Source of the DNA: Cylicocyclus nassatus
Taxonomy: Eukaryota; Nematoda; Chromadorea; Rhabditida; Strongylidae
DNA: 64,000 nt
Direction: 5' to 3'
NCBI GenBank assembly: GCA_958299035.1
Contig: CATQJL010000112.1
Location: forward strand, 84,834,636 to 84,898,635
Made by a program: the position numbers and the translations under genes. Of the stretch, positions 60,475-64,000 are shown piece by piece. The stretch's first letter is position 1, and every line of letters starts with the position of its first letter. The notes under the pieces are model-generated. The model searched no databases and was not told the origin of the DNA. It was given only the letters and a program-made list of their open reading frames with translations.

Positions 60475-63400
60475 CTAGTTTTCCTTTTCCTTTGACACTT
60501 CTTCAGTGTTCGGTGCAGATAACGGTTGAGTCGACTTTGTTCTGGCCAGAGCGAGTGGCAATATCAAGTTCCACATGGGCAATACTAACACCATCAGCAG
60601 CGGTAACGCATACGACCCGTATATCAGCTGTTCCTTTAGAAGCCGCAAAAGTGTACCGGTGAACTGAAAATCTTAATATCGTTGAAGTAAATAGCCTTGG
60701 AAGCTAAATCTGGTCCATCTTTGATAATGCGCTTGGAAATACGGCGAACTGTATCCTTTCAGGAATACTACTACAAAGAGGAACACATAAAACGCACCAA
60801 ACTCGTATTCAGTACTACAGGCTTGCCACTGTAACCGAGGTAAGGTTTACCATAGAGTAGGAAAAGTGCGTACACACCAGCTGGGTGACATATTAGTGCC
60901 AACGCCGTTCGCAGTAGAGCTCTGGGTCTAAAAAAATTATCAGCTCCTCATCAGCAATAGGGGCACCAACCTTTGCTCGTTGTCCTGAGTAAACTTGATC
61001 ATGACAGGTACCACTACCAACGAGAAACACAGTGCTAATGAGAAGTTGAGCAATGAAACGGCTGCAACAGCTAAACTGCACTCCAACAACAAAAGAAAGC
61101 GTAGCGACGGAATTTCTGACGCAGGTCTAAAATCATATATGATTTGACTATTTTTAGTACTATGCACAATCTGCTGGAAAAGAGTATAAACCGGGAATTC
61201 AACAAATGCAAAAAATGCTGCATTATACCTGCAGAGCAAAATAGCACAACTGATAAATTCGCGTTTTTCGCAGGATTTGCAAAGTGCAGATGTACCAATT
61301 TTATAACGATATACCAATATCAATAAAACCTACGTTGGTACAATCAATCCCCATGGCACTAGCATGCTGATTCCCAAGTATAACACATCATTTGAGCAGC
61401 GGTCACAATATTCTGCGAAGTACTTTGTTGATAACATCCAAGTGCATAGACCTATTGCATGCATCAAAAGCCATGAATTGGGTATACTCAAGCGTGTAAG
61501 GTAGGTCCAGTCTCGATAGGCCTAAAAGGTTGGATCTTTTAAAAGCGTCCTCTCTGTAGACAAATTTAGATACTATTACTTACAAACATCAATAGCGGCA
61601 GTAAAACTCCTCCTATAATCGGCATGAAGTAGGCTATCGAAACAAAATTATCGACGGATGATAAAATGTAGCTAAAAAATAGTTGAGGATAATTGAAGAT
61701 TGAACCAATAAAATGAATTTTACAAGAATTCTAGAAGCATTATGGAAAATGAGAAAAACAATTTTAACGGAAAATATCGCAATTTCAAGTTTGCAATCTT
61801 CATTTTCAAGATCACTAAGCAACTGTTCCAAAAAGCTATAAAAACGAGAAAGCATTGCGTTTGTAAAAACAACACCCACAGGAAATAACTCTGATGGAAC
61901 CGTTCCAATACATTATTCAATGATCGCGCAATGGCTTCAAGCAGCCTTGTTGAATGTCTCAGTGGATACGAAGAGAGCGATGGTACAGCTACCGTAAGAG
62001 CCTGAACAGCAAATCTGCTCTTAAGTAGATTAAACAATGAGGACCACTAACCTGGACACCATATTTGCCCATTACGCTATGGATACCCTCAACAGCAACA
62101 AAGGCTTGCGTGTACATGGCTCGCAATGGGACAAGCATATGCCAATCTGAGCCGCCCTGAAATGATCGGATGCAGCAAGCATAAACGGCACTGCCTCACA
62201 AATAATTGTGGGATTCCAAAAAACAAGGATTGGAAAAAAGTCAATAAACATGAGGAAGCTCACCTGCTCAATATCTCTCACACCGTACACCGTTGATTGA
62301 AGAGCAAATTTTCCTTTTCCAGCAATTCGCACAACAGAATTGAATAAGTCCAAGTTCGGTAACTGACCATTCAGATTATTTAGTTCAATGCGTAAAACTG
62401 GATCTTTGGCTCGTGTATTCTGACTCTGATATTCATACTTTGGACATTAACTACAAAAGGCTGCAAATTTTGTGCTACCTTCATGACAACTCCACCAATC
62501 ATCACTCCTCCTACCGCGGACAGTGGTTCACCACGTAGAGCATTTCCCTCGACTAAGTGGTATTCGGAAAGCCAAGCATCCATGCCTGCTGCACCTCCGT
62601 CAACAAACACAAAGAAGAGATCTCGTGCCCAATACACTTGTTCTAGAAAGAACTTTGAAAGCAAGAAGTGATGCAATAAAATGCAAAGTTCAAATCCAAA
62701 AGGCAGAAAGAGCATACGCCGGGCAAATGCAGCGTAGGCCATTGTCATTGCCAAAGCTTCTCTCTGGGTCAGATCAACAGCAAACAGCATCGCCTCAACT
62801 CCGGTTGCTCGAGTAGCGCGCAATACAGCATACACATTGGTGCCAGAGGCATTCTGTAATTCGTGAGCTTTCGCACACGGTTCATTTGAAAAATGCTCTT
62901 CTCATAAGCTTTTGCGACCCGAAAACCAAGCAATAATTTAAAAGCAGCTGGCAATCTCAAACGAGTTAACAAGAGGTTAACAGGATCACACTGTAAATAT
63001 GCTGGAACCTGCGGTGCCTCTCACCTTGTCAAACCTCTAGAATTTTGTTCAAAAAAAGCAGATTACTGTATGACCGTGTGACTCGAAAATATAAAACTCT
63101 TACCGACAGCTTTACAGTTGACCACCAGCGCTGCTTGTGGCACTGGAGACCTACTTCTTCCATGCATTTGCAAATGTAGTCCTGCTTGTATCTGGAAAAC
63201 GTTGAAGACGTACTTATCTCATATTTTCTCATATACACAGTTCATAAACTGTTTATCCATCATTTCTGAACACAGTGTCTTTGAGGCCATTCAAAAAAGA
63301 TAGAGGATATAATGCTCGAATCACTAACTTCACATTTTCCTTGAGCCCTTGCAGGTATTCTATAGCTAAGCCATCTTTGTCAAATCGTTCCGTGACCAAT

Positions 63401-63689
63401 CCAGGCATTAGAGCATGTTCACTCACTCTAAAAAGGTTGAAAAATAACTAAGCGCTTAAAACATCGACCACTTTTCAACCCAAATTCATGAAGCCCCAAA
63501 CAAGCCATGTCATTGGTTATCTTCGTTATCATAAGCGAACCTTGTGTGTTCAGAGTTTCTGTAGTCCAAGATGAATGAGGCGTAGTACAATGCAGCGGCG
63601 TACGATATCAAGCCGAAGAGACCAGGCCGATCCAGTATCCGCTGGAGCACACGATGCCTCTGACCCGAGGATGTCACCAGTGACCTCAT
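60475..63689 (-). CDS. GPAA1: GPI-anchor transamidase subunit GPAA1
   Basis: Minus-strand exons: 63541-63689, 63329-63427, 63104-63191, 62718-62853, 62439-62642, 62264-62397, 62052-62156, 61880-62001, 61584-61671, 61334-61521, 60971-61228, 60878-60927, a likely 17-nt microexon 60798-60814, and 60475-60663; about 608 aa, close to the human 621. After a short cytoplasmic tail comes TM1 (GLISYAAALYYASFILDY). The lumenal domain has SEHALMPGLV, SGTNVYAVLRATRATGVEAM, QVYWARDLFFVFVDGGAAGM, LNNLNGQLPNLDL, VAVEGIHSVMGKYGV and NVLERFHQSYF, then multiple C-terminal membrane segments (FVSIAYFMPIIGGVL and on). GPAA1 is a core ER-membrane subunit of the complex that attaches GPI anchors to proteins; its lumenal domain is M28-peptidase-like. 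The start ATG is the first in frame before TM1. The microexon is the only junction I doubt; without it the last two exons do not share phase. Splice phases fit everywhere else, so the gene looks intact. Confidence 0.9.
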
Positions 63690-64000
63690 CTAGTTACGAA
63701 GTTCATTTAAAAAATATTGATTCGTTATTTAGTTCATGGATGTGGAAAGGGATCCAGATATCAGTGATGCGCCTGTTGTCTGCCGAGCAGATAATAGCAG
63801 GCGTTTCAATAAATGCCCAAGGCCCGTGATAGAATCAGTTAATTGACCAGATATCGCTACGCTGATTATTTCTCGCTAGCATTTTTTCTTTTACGTCATA
63901 CAAAATCACACATGTCGGACAAATGGTGCAGATTAGCTTACTGTTTTCTAGATATCTTCTCTAAGAATTACTCCAGCTTGAATCAAATTCACAGATAAGG
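63690..64000. other. Upstream of GPAA1
   Basis: Promoter side of GPAA1. No TATA-like or other motif stands out, and no exon of a divergent gene is visible before the window ends. Confidence 0.4.

Noticed and set aside
61073..61140. Possible 41-nt intron within the GPAA1 exon 60971-61228
   Set aside because: Removing it breaks the reading phase, while the unspliced exon stays open and joins both neighbours in frame.

Overview
This window is nuclear DNA from a nematode, most likely a rhabditid/strongylid (clade V) worm; the species is not identified. The evidence is: split genes with mostly 40-60 nt GT-AG introns ending in TTTCAG-like acceptors; two chemoreceptor genes of the nematode SRSX type; and a dense load of nematode-style DNA transposons, Helitrons and MITEs. 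No bacterial operon, CRISPR array or rRNA gene was seen.

Layout. 1-4781: repeats only. 4782-10329: a frameshifted SRSX GPCR pseudogene (+). 13176-18672: its intact tandem paralogue, 7 exons, 296 aa (+). 18813-19271: an unrecognised ORF. 19780-23473: two long-palindrome DNA transposons. 24047-27106: a secreted EndoU-family endoribonuclease (-). 27107-32353: intergenic, repeats. 32354-43764: a 13-exon SLC17-like MFS transporter (-), whose introns hold a Helitron and a nested stack of transposons. 45642-48142: a second Helitron. 48503-50270: a decayed Penelope-like retroelement with a hammerhead-like motif downstream. 52672-54035: a foldback element built of repeat units. 54157-58154: a 4-kb element with terminal inverted repeats and GC-rich tandem repeats just inside both ends, carrying a 14-exon, 655-codon gene I cannot assign. 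60475-63689: GPAA1, the GPI-transamidase subunit (-).

The host genes are not an operon and have unrelated jobs: chemosensation, secreted RNase, anion/organic solute transport, and GPI-anchor attachment in the ER. Exon models were built by hand: splice sites, reading phase and family motifs were required to agree. Where several junctions fit, this is stated. The most unusual object is the 4-kb inverted-repeat element with its intact unknown gene.
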